Position numbers and translations under genes: made by a program. From Tissierellaceae bacterium (lineage in GTDB: Bacteria; Bacillota; Clostridia; Tissierellales; Tissierellaceae), in the NCBI GenBank assembly GCA_023229175.1, contig JALNZV010000014.1, forward strand, positions 1 through 50,064: a stretch of DNA of 50,064 bases, given 5' to 3'. Shown here piece after piece: positions 18,049 through 25,550 of the stretch (position 1 is the first letter of the stretch; the number at the start of each line of letters is the position of its first letter). Under the pieces are notes generated by a model, which had not been told where the DNA came from, ran no database searches, and saw nothing but the letters and a program-made list of their open reading frames with translations.

Positions 18049-18399
18049 TTAGTTGCTTTTTGCGATTTCTACTAGTTTTGCAAAGCCCTCTGAATCGTGA
18101 ATAGCCATTTCAGATAGCATTTTTCTGTTAATCTCTACATTTGCCTTCTTTAATCCGCTGATAAATTTACTGTAGCTCATGCCGTTTAATCTAGCTGCTG
18201 CATTGATTCTAGTAATCCAAAGTTTTCTAAAATCTCTTTTCCTTTGTTTACGTCCTATATATGCGTAATTTAATGATTTCATCACGGCTTCATTAGCAGT
18301 TCTAAATAATTTTGACTTCGCTCCATAATAGCCTTTTGCCATTTTCAATATTTTCTTGTGTCTTTTCTTAGCATTAATTGCTCTTTTTACTCTTGCCAT
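18049..18399 (-). CDS. rplT: 50S ribosomal protein L20
   Basis: A 116-residue protein beginning MARVKRAINAKKRHKKIL, a textbook L20 start, with the basic N-terminal extension and the globular C-terminal domain (GLKKANVEINRKMLSEMA). It binds 23S rRNA early in 50S assembly and, in Firmicutes, represses its own operon by binding the infC leader. GGGAGGT precedes the ATG. It is the third gene of infC-rpmI-rplT and is followed by a terminator. Confidence 0.98.
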   Translation of the reverse strand: MARVKRAINAKKRHKKILKMAKGYYGAKSKLFRTANEAVMKSLNYAYIGRKQRKRDFRKLWITRINAAARLNGMSYSKFISGLKKANVEINRKMLSEMAIHDSEGFAKLVEIAKSN

Positions 18400-18431
18400 C
18401 TATAGTACCTCCCTATTTCTAATCAAATTTA

Positions 18432-18623
18432 TTATGGTATCATTGAATTTATTCTTCTTTGGTCGCCTTTGCTTACTAAAGTACCTTTTCTTAAGTTTCT
18501 AGTTCTCTTTGGGGACTTTTTCCCAGTTAAGTGGCTTTTAAAAGCCTTAAATCTCTTTATCTTGCCTGTGCCTGTTCTTTTAAATCTTTTTGCTGATCCC
18601 CTATGGGTTTTCATCTTTGCCAT
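18432..18623 (-). CDS. rpmI: 50S ribosomal protein L35
   Basis: A 63-residue, highly basic protein (MAKMKTHRGSAKRFKRTGTG), matching L35 over its whole length. AAGGAGG precedes the ATG. It lies between infC (17-base gap) and rplT (32-base gap) in the conserved order of bacteria. Confidence 0.98.
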   Translation of the reverse strand: MAKMKTHRGSAKRFKRTGTGKIKRFKAFKSHLTGKKSPKRTRNLRKGTLVSKGDQRRINSMIP

Positions 18624-18640
18624 ATTATTAAACCTCCTTA

Positions 18641-19150
18641 TTATTCCGTTTTCGGTGTTAAATGCATTACCATGTTTCGGCCTTCAAGTTTTGCAGCCTT
18701 TTCTACAGTTCCAGCTTCTTCAATTAGTTTTGAAAAATTAGATAATACTTCCTTTCCGATTTCCGTATGTCCCATTTCTCGCCCTCTAAATCTTACTGAA
18801 ACTTTTACTTTGTCCCCAGATTTCAAAAATTCAAGGGCCCTTTTAGCTTTTACGTTTAAATCGTGATCTTCAATATTTGGAGTGAGACGAATTTCTTTGA
18901 CATTGATTATCCTTTGATTTTTCTTGGCCTCTTTTTCCCTTTTAGCTAATTCGTATTTGTATTTGCCATAATCCATTACCTTGCAAACAGGTGGATTGGC
19001 CGTTGGAGCTATCTTCACTAAATCCAATCTCTTTTCGATGGATATGTCCAAAGCTTTTTTAATAGGCAATATCCCAAGTTGAGCGCCATCTACATCTATT
19101 AGTCTTACTTCCCTGTCTCTGATCTCTTCATTTATCTGAAGTTCTTTAAT
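18641..19150 (-). CDS. infC: translation initiation factor IF-3, AUU start
   Basis: The conserved protein starts IKELQINEEIRD. The codon at its first residue is ATT (minus strand 19150-19148), nine bases after AGGAGG. There is no ATG, GTG or TTG at that place; reading further upstream would run through the leader hairpin. This gives a 169-residue IF-3, the usual length. AUU starts in infC let IF-3 repress its own translation, because the factor discriminates against non-canonical initiation codons. Domains: N-terminal (1-75), linker, and C-terminal 30S-binding domain with VSVRFRGREMGH. It heads infC-rpmI-rplT behind an L20-type leader. Confidence 0.95.
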   Translation of the reverse strand: MKELQINEEIRDREVRLIDVDGAQLGILPIKKALDISIEKRLDLVKIAPTANPPVCKVMDYGKYKYELAKREKEAKKNQRIINVKEIRLTPNIEDHDLNVKAKRALEFLKSGDKVKVSVRFRGREMGHTEIGKEVLSNFSKLIEEAGTVEKAAKLEGRNMVMHLTPKTE

Positions 19151-19169
19151 TGTACAGCACCTCCTATTA

Positions 19170-19319
19170 TAATAAAAATAAAAAGCGGGTATAGAATACC
19201 CGCTTAAATCCATAGATAAAATAACCTTAGCCTTCTAAGATTTTTCTATATTACCTTATGAGCAAAAGCTATAAGGTGAGAAGCGGACCTTCTACTTTAT
19301 CCCACGATATTTAGTTACC
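19170..19319 (-). promoter_or_regulatory. L20-type ribosomal leader of infC-rpmI-rplT
   Basis: The transcribed leader contains GGTCCGCTTCTCACCTTATA and several pairing segments characteristic of the Firmicute L20 leader. It ends in a hairpin at 19183-19205 (AAGCGGGTAT with ATACCCGCTT, 3-base loop) followed by TTTATTTTTATT, an intrinsic terminator. Known mechanism: L20 binding favours the terminator. It stands 33 bases before the infC start. Assignment is by motif recall, not by covariance search. Confidence 0.8.
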
Positions 19320-19325
19320 TCATAT

Positions 19326-19354
19326 AGTATACATCAGCTACAAACCTTTGTCAA
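19326..19354 (-). promoter_or_regulatory. promoter of the infC operon
   Basis: Minus-strand TTGACA (19349-19354) and TATACT (19326-19331), 17-base spacer, just after the pepV stop. A consensus-strength promoter at the right distance for the leader. Confidence 0.88.
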
Positions 19355-19360
19355 ATGTTT

Positions 19361-20764
19361 TTATTTTGCAAGTTCATATAGGGCATGGGCGTAAATCTTT
19401 GTTATCTTTAATAAATGTTCTATGGATATATACTCATCTTTTTGATGTGCTACGTCTTCCTGTCCAGGGAACATTGGTCCAAAAGCAACAGCATTTTCCA
19501 TGGCTCTGGCATATGTGCCTCCGCCTATGGTAATTGGCTCACTACTTAAATCTTCAGTTTGTTCCCTATAAACTTTCATCAATTTCTCAACTAAAAAGTT
19601 ATCTTTTGGCACATATAGGGGTTTATTGTCTCCTTTGCCCTCTACTAATTCAATATTTGTATCTTTTAAGTTGTTTAATATTCCATCATATACTTCCCTT
19701 GGATTGCTTTTTATAGGATACCTCACATTAATCTTTAAAGTTATTTTATTGTCTTCAAATTTTATCATACCTGGATTAAAATTCAATTTCCCAGAAATGT
19801 CGTCTTCCAATCCACATCCGATATTTTCTCCATGATGCTTAAATCCTATTCTTTCATTGTATATCCTTGCAAATTCTTTAAGTTCTCCTTCTTCTAATAC
19901 AAAGTCTAAAACTGCCATTAAATAGGATATTGCATTTTCACCTTTTTCCGGGGTGCTTCCATGGGCTGATATTCCCTTGGCAATAATCTCTATTTGATTC
20001 CTATTCTCATTTACTTCTACGGGATAATTTTTCCCTTCTATATATGTTTTTGCTTTGCTCAAAATTTTATCGGGATTTTCAACCTCCAATATTGCCTTTG
20101 CGTTGTCTGGCACCATATTAGGAGCATTCCCACCCTTTAAATCAATAAGCTTTATTTCTCCATTATTATCCTTGAAACCTTGGGCTAAATCGAATACTAT
20201 TATTCCTTTTTCACCGTGAATAACAGGGAAATCTGAATCTGGCGTAAACGCCATGGAGGGTGCCTTTTCATGTTTGAAATAATAATCCATGCATCCCCAT
20301 CCAGTTTCTTCATTGGTCCCGAATATAATCCTGATTTTTTTGCCAATGGATAATCCCAAATCTTTAATTGCTTTCATTGCATATAAGGATGCTATAGCTG
20401 GCCCCTTATCGTCTGTGGCACCCCTTCCATATATTTTCCCGTCACGGATTTCACCGCCATATGGGGGATATGTCCATCCTTCTCCCTCTGGCACTACATC
20501 TAGGTGTACTAGGACTCCAATGGTTTCATTTCCTTCTCCAAACTCTGCATATCCAGCATATCCTTCTAAGTCTTTAGTCTCAAAACCAAGGTCCTCGCAC
20601 AGCTTTAGTGTATTGTCTAAGGCCCTATATGGTCCTTCTCCAAAAGGCATTCCCTGCATAGGTTTCTCCTCTACAGACTTAATTCTAATTATCTCTTGTG
20701 TTGATTTTACTATTTCGTCCTTGTGTTTCTTTACCCAATTGTCTATAGATGTATTTAAATTCAT
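19361..20764 (-). CDS. pepV: dipeptidase PepV (M20 family)
   Basis: A 467-residue zinc dipeptidase of family M20, acting on dipeptides in the cytoplasm. Metal and catalytic motifs are visible: HLDVVPEGEGW (about residue 88), GRGATDDKGP (about 114), the EE pair in FGTNEETGWG (about 150), DSDFPVIHGEKG, and the terminal His in PGQEDVAHQKDEY. The insert lid domain typical of PepV lies at about 190-380. GGGGAGG precedes the ATG, and a promoter with TATAAT lies just upstream. It is monocistronic; the infC promoter begins at its stop codon. Length fits the family. Confidence 0.95.
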   Translation of the reverse strand: MNLNTSIDNWVKKHKDEIVKSTQEIIRIKSVEEKPMQGMPFGEGPYRALDNTLKLCEDLGFETKDLEGYAGYAEFGEGNETIGVLVHLDVVPEGEGWTYPPYGGEIRDGKIYGRGATDDKGPAIASLYAMKAIKDLGLSIGKKIRIIFGTNEETGWGCMDYYFKHEKAPSMAFTPDSDFPVIHGEKGIIVFDLAQGFKDNNGEIKLIDLKGGNAPNMVPDNAKAILEVENPDKILSKAKTYIEGKNYPVEVNENRNQIEIIAKGISAHGSTPEKGENAISYLMAVLDFVLEEGELKEFARIYNERIGFKHHGENIGCGLEDDISGKLNFNPGMIKFEDNKITLKINVRYPIKSNPREVYDGILNNLKDTNIELVEGKGDNKPLYVPKDNFLVEKLMKVYREQTEDLSSEPITIGGGTYARAMENAVAFGPMFPGQEDVAHQKDEYISIEHLLKITKIYAHALYELAK

Positions 20765-20786
20765 TTAATCCTCCCCTTCCAAGTAT

Positions 20787-20815
20787 ATTATATATATTTT
20801 GGTAAATTTACACAA
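20787..20815 (-). promoter_or_regulatory. probable promoter of pepV
   Basis: Minus-strand TTGTGT (20810-20815), 17-base spacer and perfect TATAAT (20787-20792), about 23 bases before the start codon. Confidence 0.65.
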
Positions 20816-20841
20816 CTTGAAATTTTAGACCAAAATAATAA

Positions 20842-20861
20842 GGCCCACGGTTACGTGAGCC
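20842..20861 (-). terminator. intrinsic terminator after the universal stress protein gene
   Basis: GGCTCACG and CGTGGGCC pair (8 bp, one G-U) around a 4-base loop, followed on the minus strand by TTATTATTTT, about 28 bases after the usp stop. Confidence 0.75.
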
Positions 20862-20888
20862 CTGAACCCTAAACGTATTATATGACAG

Positions 20889-21317
20889 TTAACGAACTAT
20901 CAGTATTGATTTCTCTGCATGATTTAAAACTTTATTGGATATGCTGCCTAACATCGCCCTTGAAAAGGTATTTAAACCTCTGCTTCCCATGACTATTAAA
21001 TCACATTGATTGTTTTCGGCATATTCAATTATTTCCTTTGCCACATCCCCACTTAAGACAGAATTTTTTACCTTTCCTGAGTATCCTTCAAATACGTCTA
21101 AGGACTCTTCAAGTATTTTCTTACCCTGCTCTAGTAGGACCCTGTTTATTTCAGCTTCATATGCATGGTCTACTACATAAGGGTGACAATTCCTAAAACA
21201 GCTGACAACATAAAGAAGATGAATTTCGCTACCAGCTAGTTCCCCAATTTCTCTTGCCTTAGATATGGCTTTCTTTGCATTATCTGAGCCATCTACCGCT
21301 ACTAGAATCTTTTTCAT
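20889..21317 (-). CDS. universal stress protein, UspA family
   Basis: I place the start at ATG 21317 (MKKILVAVDGSDNA), with GGGAGGT seven bases upstream, giving 142 residues; an in-frame earlier start would overlap that site. The single UspA domain has the ATP-binding signature near the C-terminus: LIVMGSRGLNTFSRAMLGSIS fits the G-2x-G-9x-G(S/T) pattern. It is therefore probably an ATP-binding Usp acting in stress survival. A Cys-containing loop (YVVSCFRNCHP) in the middle is somewhat unusual. It lies downstream of the GGDEF-EAL gene and ends at a terminator. Confidence 0.92.
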   Translation of the reverse strand: MKKILVAVDGSDNAKKAISKAREIGELAGSEIHLLYVVSCFRNCHPYVVDHAYEAEINRVLLEQGKKILEESLDVFEGYSGKVKNSVLSGDVAKEIIEYAENNQCDLIVMGSRGLNTFSRAMLGSISNKVLNHAEKSILIVR

Positions 21318-21424
21318 ATTACTACCTCCCATATGGTTGATTTAATATGTAGCAAATACTATTGTAGTTTGTTATTCTATAGATACCCCCTTCTAGTATA
21401 AAATAACAATAATATAAAGTATAT

Positions 21425-23752
21425 CTATACTGCTAGCATTTTTAACAGTTCTTTTGGCAATACTGGCCTGCTAAATAAATATCCTTGAATTTTATCACAA
21501 CCCATTTTATTCAAAAGCTCCAACTGTTCCTGTGTCTCTACCCCTTCTGCTGTCAATTCTATCTTTAAGGATTTTGCCATATTAATGATTGTAGTGATTA
21601 TATTCTTGGAATTTTCGTCTTCATACATATTTTTGACAAAGGATTTGTCAATTTTCAGTGTATCTATTGGAAATCTAGTAAAATAGGCTAGGGATGAATA
21701 GCCTGTCCCAAAATCATCTATGGAGATGCGAACTCCCATGTCTTTTAGACTTTCCATTTTGCTTAATTTATCCTCAACCCTATCCATGGCGATGGTTTCT
21801 GTCACTTCAAGCTCTAAAAATCGCGGATTTAAACCTGTGTCCTTCAAAACCTGCTTCACTATATTGACAAAATTCCATTGGTCAAATTGTAATGCGGATA
21901 CATTAACTGATACGACCAAGTGTGTGTATCCTTTGTCATGCCATGATTTATTTTGCCTGCATGCCTCCTGGAGGACCCATTGTCCAATCTCTCCTATTAT
22001 ATTAATTTGTTCTGCTATCTTAATTATAACCAATGGAGATGTATCGCGATACTCAGGGTGATCCCACCTAAGTAATGCCTCGGTGCCTACTATTTCCTCT
22101 GTAACTAAATCTATAATCGGTTGATATAATAGCATCAATTCGTCATTTTCTACTGCGTGATATAGGGCATTTTCCATTTTCTGCTCTTCCCTAACCAACT
22201 CGTCTAATTCGTAGTTGTAAAACTTATAATTGTTTCCTCCCATTTTCTTCGCTACGAGTTTTGCAATAGTTGCTTGATTAATGACCTCCTCTACGGTTAA
22301 GTCCCCATCTTTTTTAAAGCTGACTCCTATGCTAGTTTTTAAAAAAAATTCACTATCTCTTATTTTTATTTCCCTATTACACAATTTCCATAATAATTCT
22401 ATTCGCTTTTCTAACGTAAATGTTTTCTCATTTTGTACAAATAGAATAAATTCATCTCCTAAAAATCTAGCCGCTATTTCGTCGGATTTTACAAAATCCC
22501 TAAGAACTATGGCAAATTCCCGCAGGACTTCATCTCCTACCTCATAGCCATGTATGCTGTTAATTCTTTTGAAGTCGTCAATTGAAATAATAATAATTGC
22601 TATTTCTTTGCCTTTTTTCAATGCTGTTCTTGTTTTATTTGGTAGTTTTAATAAAAATCCATTGTAGTTGTATAAGTCAGTCACCAAATCACTGTAGGTC
22701 AGAATTTTTATTCTGTCCAGCATTACATTAAAGCTACTTGCAGCTAGCCCCAATTCATTTGGGACATGTTCATTTGCTACAACATCTAGATTCCCATATG
22801 TGGCCTTTTCAAAGACATCTTTAAGATCTAGTATGGGCCTTGTAATTATACTGGAATAGTGAAATGAAAATATAATGACAACTATTAATCCAAATACCAA
22901 TGCAGATAAAATCGCATTTCTAATGTGATTTACTTCATTGTAAATTTCCCCTTCCGGAATTGAAACTACAAAAACCCAATCAGGGGATCCAATTATATTA
23001 CTAAAAAAAGCTAATTCACTCTCATTGTTTTTTCCTATATATCTTACTACGCCGTAGTCTTCTTTCAATACTTGATTGATAACATTTTCTTCGTCTATAA
23101 AATCCCTTATGTTTTTATCTAGGGGCACATCTAGGTCTGGATAAGCAACTAAAAGCCCATCTTTGTTTACTATCCATCCATAGCCCTTATCACCTAGGTC
23201 TAAATCCTTAACAATTTGATTTATGAAATCTACTCTTATGACGCCATTAATTAACCCAACGATTTCACCATTATCGTTTTTTACGCTATGGGAAACTATT
23301 ACGACCTCATTGTTACTCTCATAAACAAAGGGACTGCGAAATGGTTGAGAAATTACATATTCTTTTTTTTCTATAAATATTTGCTTATATTGATCCTGTT
23401 CAGAAATATTGAAACTGTCCCCTAGTGTGGTCAGTGCTTCTCCATCTGGATAGGCAATCGTTAAATTACGATATTTGCCCTCCAATACCAAATTAGTAAA
23501 GTAAGGCCTAATTTTGTCTAAGTCCATAGAACGAATAACAGGCGACTTAGAAATTATCGTAATCTGCTCTACAAGTCCTTGGAATTCTTTACTGACCTCA
23601 TAGGATTTTGATTTGACTATTTCACTGTATTGATTTCTGAAATGCTCTGGAAGTTCTTTCAGTTTGAAATTAGAAAAGATAAACAATAAAGTAAAGATTA
23701 CTATTGTTCCAAAAATAAGATAAGCTAGCATTTGTTTTCGAATTGATTTCAT
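21425..23752 (-). CDS. Cache-HAMP-GGDEF-EAL protein, predicted c-di-GMP phosphodiesterase
   Basis: A 775-residue membrane-anchored signalling protein. TM1 (about 8-27), an extracytoplasmic dCache sensor (about 30-270), TM2 (about 277-300), a HAMP-like segment (300-350), GGDEF (about 355-510) and EAL (about 525-770). The GGDEF signature reads FLGDEF, so the first Gly is Leu and cyclase activity is doubtful. The EAL domain keeps TEALLRW, the ELEVTET glutamate, DDFGTGYSS, LKIDKSF and TAEGVE, so c-di-GMP hydrolysis is predicted. Small-ligand sensing through Cache is inference. It is transcribed alone, divergent from the FtsH-like gene. Confidence 0.93.
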   Translation of the reverse strand: MKSIRKQMLAYLIFGTIVIFTLLFIFSNFKLKELPEHFRNQYSEIVKSKSYEVSKEFQGLVEQITIISKSPVIRSMDLDKIRPYFTNLVLEGKYRNLTIAYPDGEALTTLGDSFNISEQDQYKQIFIEKKEYVISQPFRSPFVYESNNEVVIVSHSVKNDNGEIVGLINGVIRVDFINQIVKDLDLGDKGYGWIVNKDGLLVAYPDLDVPLDKNIRDFIDEENVINQVLKEDYGVVRYIGKNNESELAFFSNIIGSPDWVFVVSIPEGEIYNEVNHIRNAILSALVFGLIVVIIFSFHYSSIITRPILDLKDVFEKATYGNLDVVANEHVPNELGLAASSFNVMLDRIKILTYSDLVTDLYNYNGFLLKLPNKTRTALKKGKEIAIIIISIDDFKRINSIHGYEVGDEVLREFAIVLRDFVKSDEIAARFLGDEFILFVQNEKTFTLEKRIELLWKLCNREIKIRDSEFFLKTSIGVSFKKDGDLTVEEVINQATIAKLVAKKMGGNNYKFYNYELDELVREEQKMENALYHAVENDELMLLYQPIIDLVTEEIVGTEALLRWDHPEYRDTSPLVIIKIAEQINIIGEIGQWVLQEACRQNKSWHDKGYTHLVVSVNVSALQFDQWNFVNIVKQVLKDTGLNPRFLELEVTETIAMDRVEDKLSKMESLKDMGVRISIDDFGTGYSSLAYFTRFPIDTLKIDKSFVKNMYEDENSKNIITTIINMAKSLKIELTAEGVETQEQLELLNKMGCDKIQGYLFSRPVLPKELLKMLAV

Positions 23753-23959
23753 TATGGGTCACCTTCTCGCCTTAAATGCCTGATTTATAATCACATACCT
23801 TTTTATATATACCCAAAGTTTTTAAGGTATCACAAGATTACTCTTTTTTTAGAAATTATATCCCTTTTTTTTGTTTTATAAAATAAACTTTAATATTTTT
23901 ATATTAATTCAATTAAATGGTTACACTAATCCTAGAAAAACATATTGAGGTGGGGTATA
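23753..23959. other. divergent intergenic region, no gene seen
   Basis: About 200 AT-rich bases between the GGDEF-EAL gene (minus) and the FtsH-like gene (plus). A minus-strand candidate TTGTGA with GTATAT/TATATA 17-18 bases downstream could serve the GGDEF-EAL gene. I see no clear promoter for the plus-strand gene, no riboswitch and no ORF. Confidence 0.5.
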
Positions 23960-25519
23960 TTGAAAAAGAAAAAGTTGATATTTGTTTTGCTGACAATAGG
24001 GTTAATTATGTCATTTGCCCTTATATACGATGCATTTTTCCCAACGGGAAATTTTACAAGTTTTAGAATAGTGGATAAGTTATTGATATGGGTAATTACA
24101 TTGATAATGCTTATTTATTTCATAAATTTGGACTCAAGGCCCCAGCTTGTACCCTCGGTGCTGTCCCTAGAAAAAGATAACGGTAGGGAAAGGGATAAAT
24201 CTGATATTTCCTTTAAAGATGTGGCTGGTCTGGAAGAGATAAAGGAAGAACTGCAAGAAACTATTGATTTTATCAATAATTCCACTAGATATAAAAAGAT
24301 GGGCGCAAAAATACCTAAGGGTATACTATTCTACGGCCCGCCGGGAACTGGAAAGACATTATTGGCTAAGGCAGTAGCTGGAGAAACTAATTCTACTTTT
24401 TTGTATTCTTCCGGCTCTGAATTTGTAGAAAAATACGTTGGTATTGGTGCTAAAAGGGTACGTACCCTCTTTGAAAGGGCTAAGAAAGAAGCTCCCAGCA
24501 TAATATTTATAGATGAGATTGACGCCATTGGAGCTAGGAGAAATTTGGATTCAAATAATGAAAAAGATCAGACTTTAAATCAATTATTGGTGGAAATGGA
24601 CGGATTCAATACAAATGAAACTGTAATCGTCATCGGTGCTACTAATAGATTGGACCTCCTAGATGAGGCCCTTTTAAGGCCAGGAAGGTTTGACAGACAT
24701 ATATACGTTGGAAACCCAAATATAAGGGCTAGGGAACAGATACTTCAGGTCCACATAAAAAATAAACCTATAGACAAAACTATAGATATAAAAGCCATAG
24801 CAAAAAAAACAACTGGACTTTCAGGAGCCCAGTTGGCCAATATAGCCAACGAAGCTGCTATTATCGCTGTTAGAAACAATAAAAATAGAATTTCAATCAA
24901 TGAATTTGATGCCGCCATTGAAAGGGTATTGGCTGGGTTGGAGCTTAAAAATCCATCTATATTAAAAAAAGAAAAGGAAACCATAGCAATCCACGAGTCC
25001 GGCCATGCCTTGGTTTCAAAAATTCTTGACACTGATGTAGTACAAAAAATATCCATCGTACCAAGGGGGCAGGCCTTAGGATATGTGCTTAAATTTCCTG
25101 ATGAGGAAAGATATTTAATCTCAAAATCAGAACTTGAAAATAAAATTACATGTCTATTGGCGGGAAGGGCAGCCGAGGAATTTGTTTTCAACGAAATCAC
25201 AACTGGCGCAAAGGATGATCTAAATAAGGCGACGGAAATTGCCAGGGAAATGGTTTGCAGCTATGGCATGAGTGAATTGGGGACGATGGAATTAGATGAG
25301 GTCTTTATTAGGTACAACTCTGATATTATCAGAGTTGAGATAAAGAAGATAACCGATGAAAGATATAAAGCAGCATTAAAAATCATCGGTGAAAACAAAT
25401 ATATCCTTTTACATATCGCCAACACTCTAATGGAAAGGGAAATCATAGATAGCGACGAGTTAAATAGAATCTTTAACATATATAAAAAACCTTTGCCATG
25501 TGCAGATGAAATTAACTAA
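23960..25519 (+). CDS. short FtsH-like AAA+ zinc metalloprotease
   Basis: A membrane AAA+ protease. I prefer TTG 23960 (MKKKKLIFVLL) with GAGGTGG six bases upstream over TTG 23945, giving 519 residues against about 600-650 for standard FtsH. TM1 (about 6-22) and TM2 (about 40-56) are separated by fewer than 20 residues, so the usual extracytoplasmic domain is missing. The AAA module is intact: Walker A GPPGTGKT (126-133), Walker B IIFIDE, and the SRH region ATNRLDLLDEALLRPGRFDR. The protease has HESGH (345-349) and the downstream Asp in TTGAKDDLNKAT. The C-terminal region is also shortened. It is the only plus gene for 15 kb on either side. Confidence 0.9.
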   Translation: MKKKKLIFVLLTIGLIMSFALIYDAFFPTGNFTSFRIVDKLLIWVITLIMLIYFINLDSRPQLVPSVLSLEKDNGRERDKSDISFKDVAGLEEIKEELQETIDFINNSTRYKKMGAKIPKGILFYGPPGTGKTLLAKAVAGETNSTFLYSSGSEFVEKYVGIGAKRVRTLFERAKKEAPSIIFIDEIDAIGARRNLDSNNEKDQTLNQLLVEMDGFNTNETVIVIGATNRLDLLDEALLRPGRFDRHIYVGNPNIRAREQILQVHIKNKPIDKTIDIKAIAKKTTGLSGAQLANIANEAAIIAVRNNKNRISINEFDAAIERVLAGLELKNPSILKKEKETIAIHESGHALVSKILDTDVVQKISIVPRGQALGYVLKFPDEERYLISKSELENKITCLLAGRAAEEFVFNEITTGAKDDLNKATEIAREMVCSYGMSELGTMELDEVFIRYNSDIIRVEIKKITDERYKAALKIIGENKYILLHIANTLMEREIIDSDELNRIFNIYKKPLPCADEIN

Positions 25520-25550
25520 AAAAATGGAAGGAAAGCCCTTCCATTTTTTA
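25518..25550. terminator. bidirectional terminator between the FtsH-like gene and thrS
   Basis: ATGGAAGG and CCTTCCAT form an 8-bp stem flanked by AAAAAA and TTTTTT, with short A and T tracts on both sides. The convergent genes end here, and the thrS stop codon (25548-25550) lies inside the T tract. Confidence 0.88.

Noticed and set aside
19151..19213. N-terminal extension of infC by about 20 codons
   Set aside because: It would read through the leader terminator hairpin and the ribosome binding site; the ATT start fits family length and spacing.
20289..20768. 159-codon plus-strand ORF inside pepV
   Set aside because: Antisense to the catalytic half of pepV, Pro- and Ser-rich composition typical of shadow frames.
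24745..25200. 151-codon minus-strand ORF inside the FtsH-like gene
   Set aside because: Antisense shadow over the AAA and protease domains.
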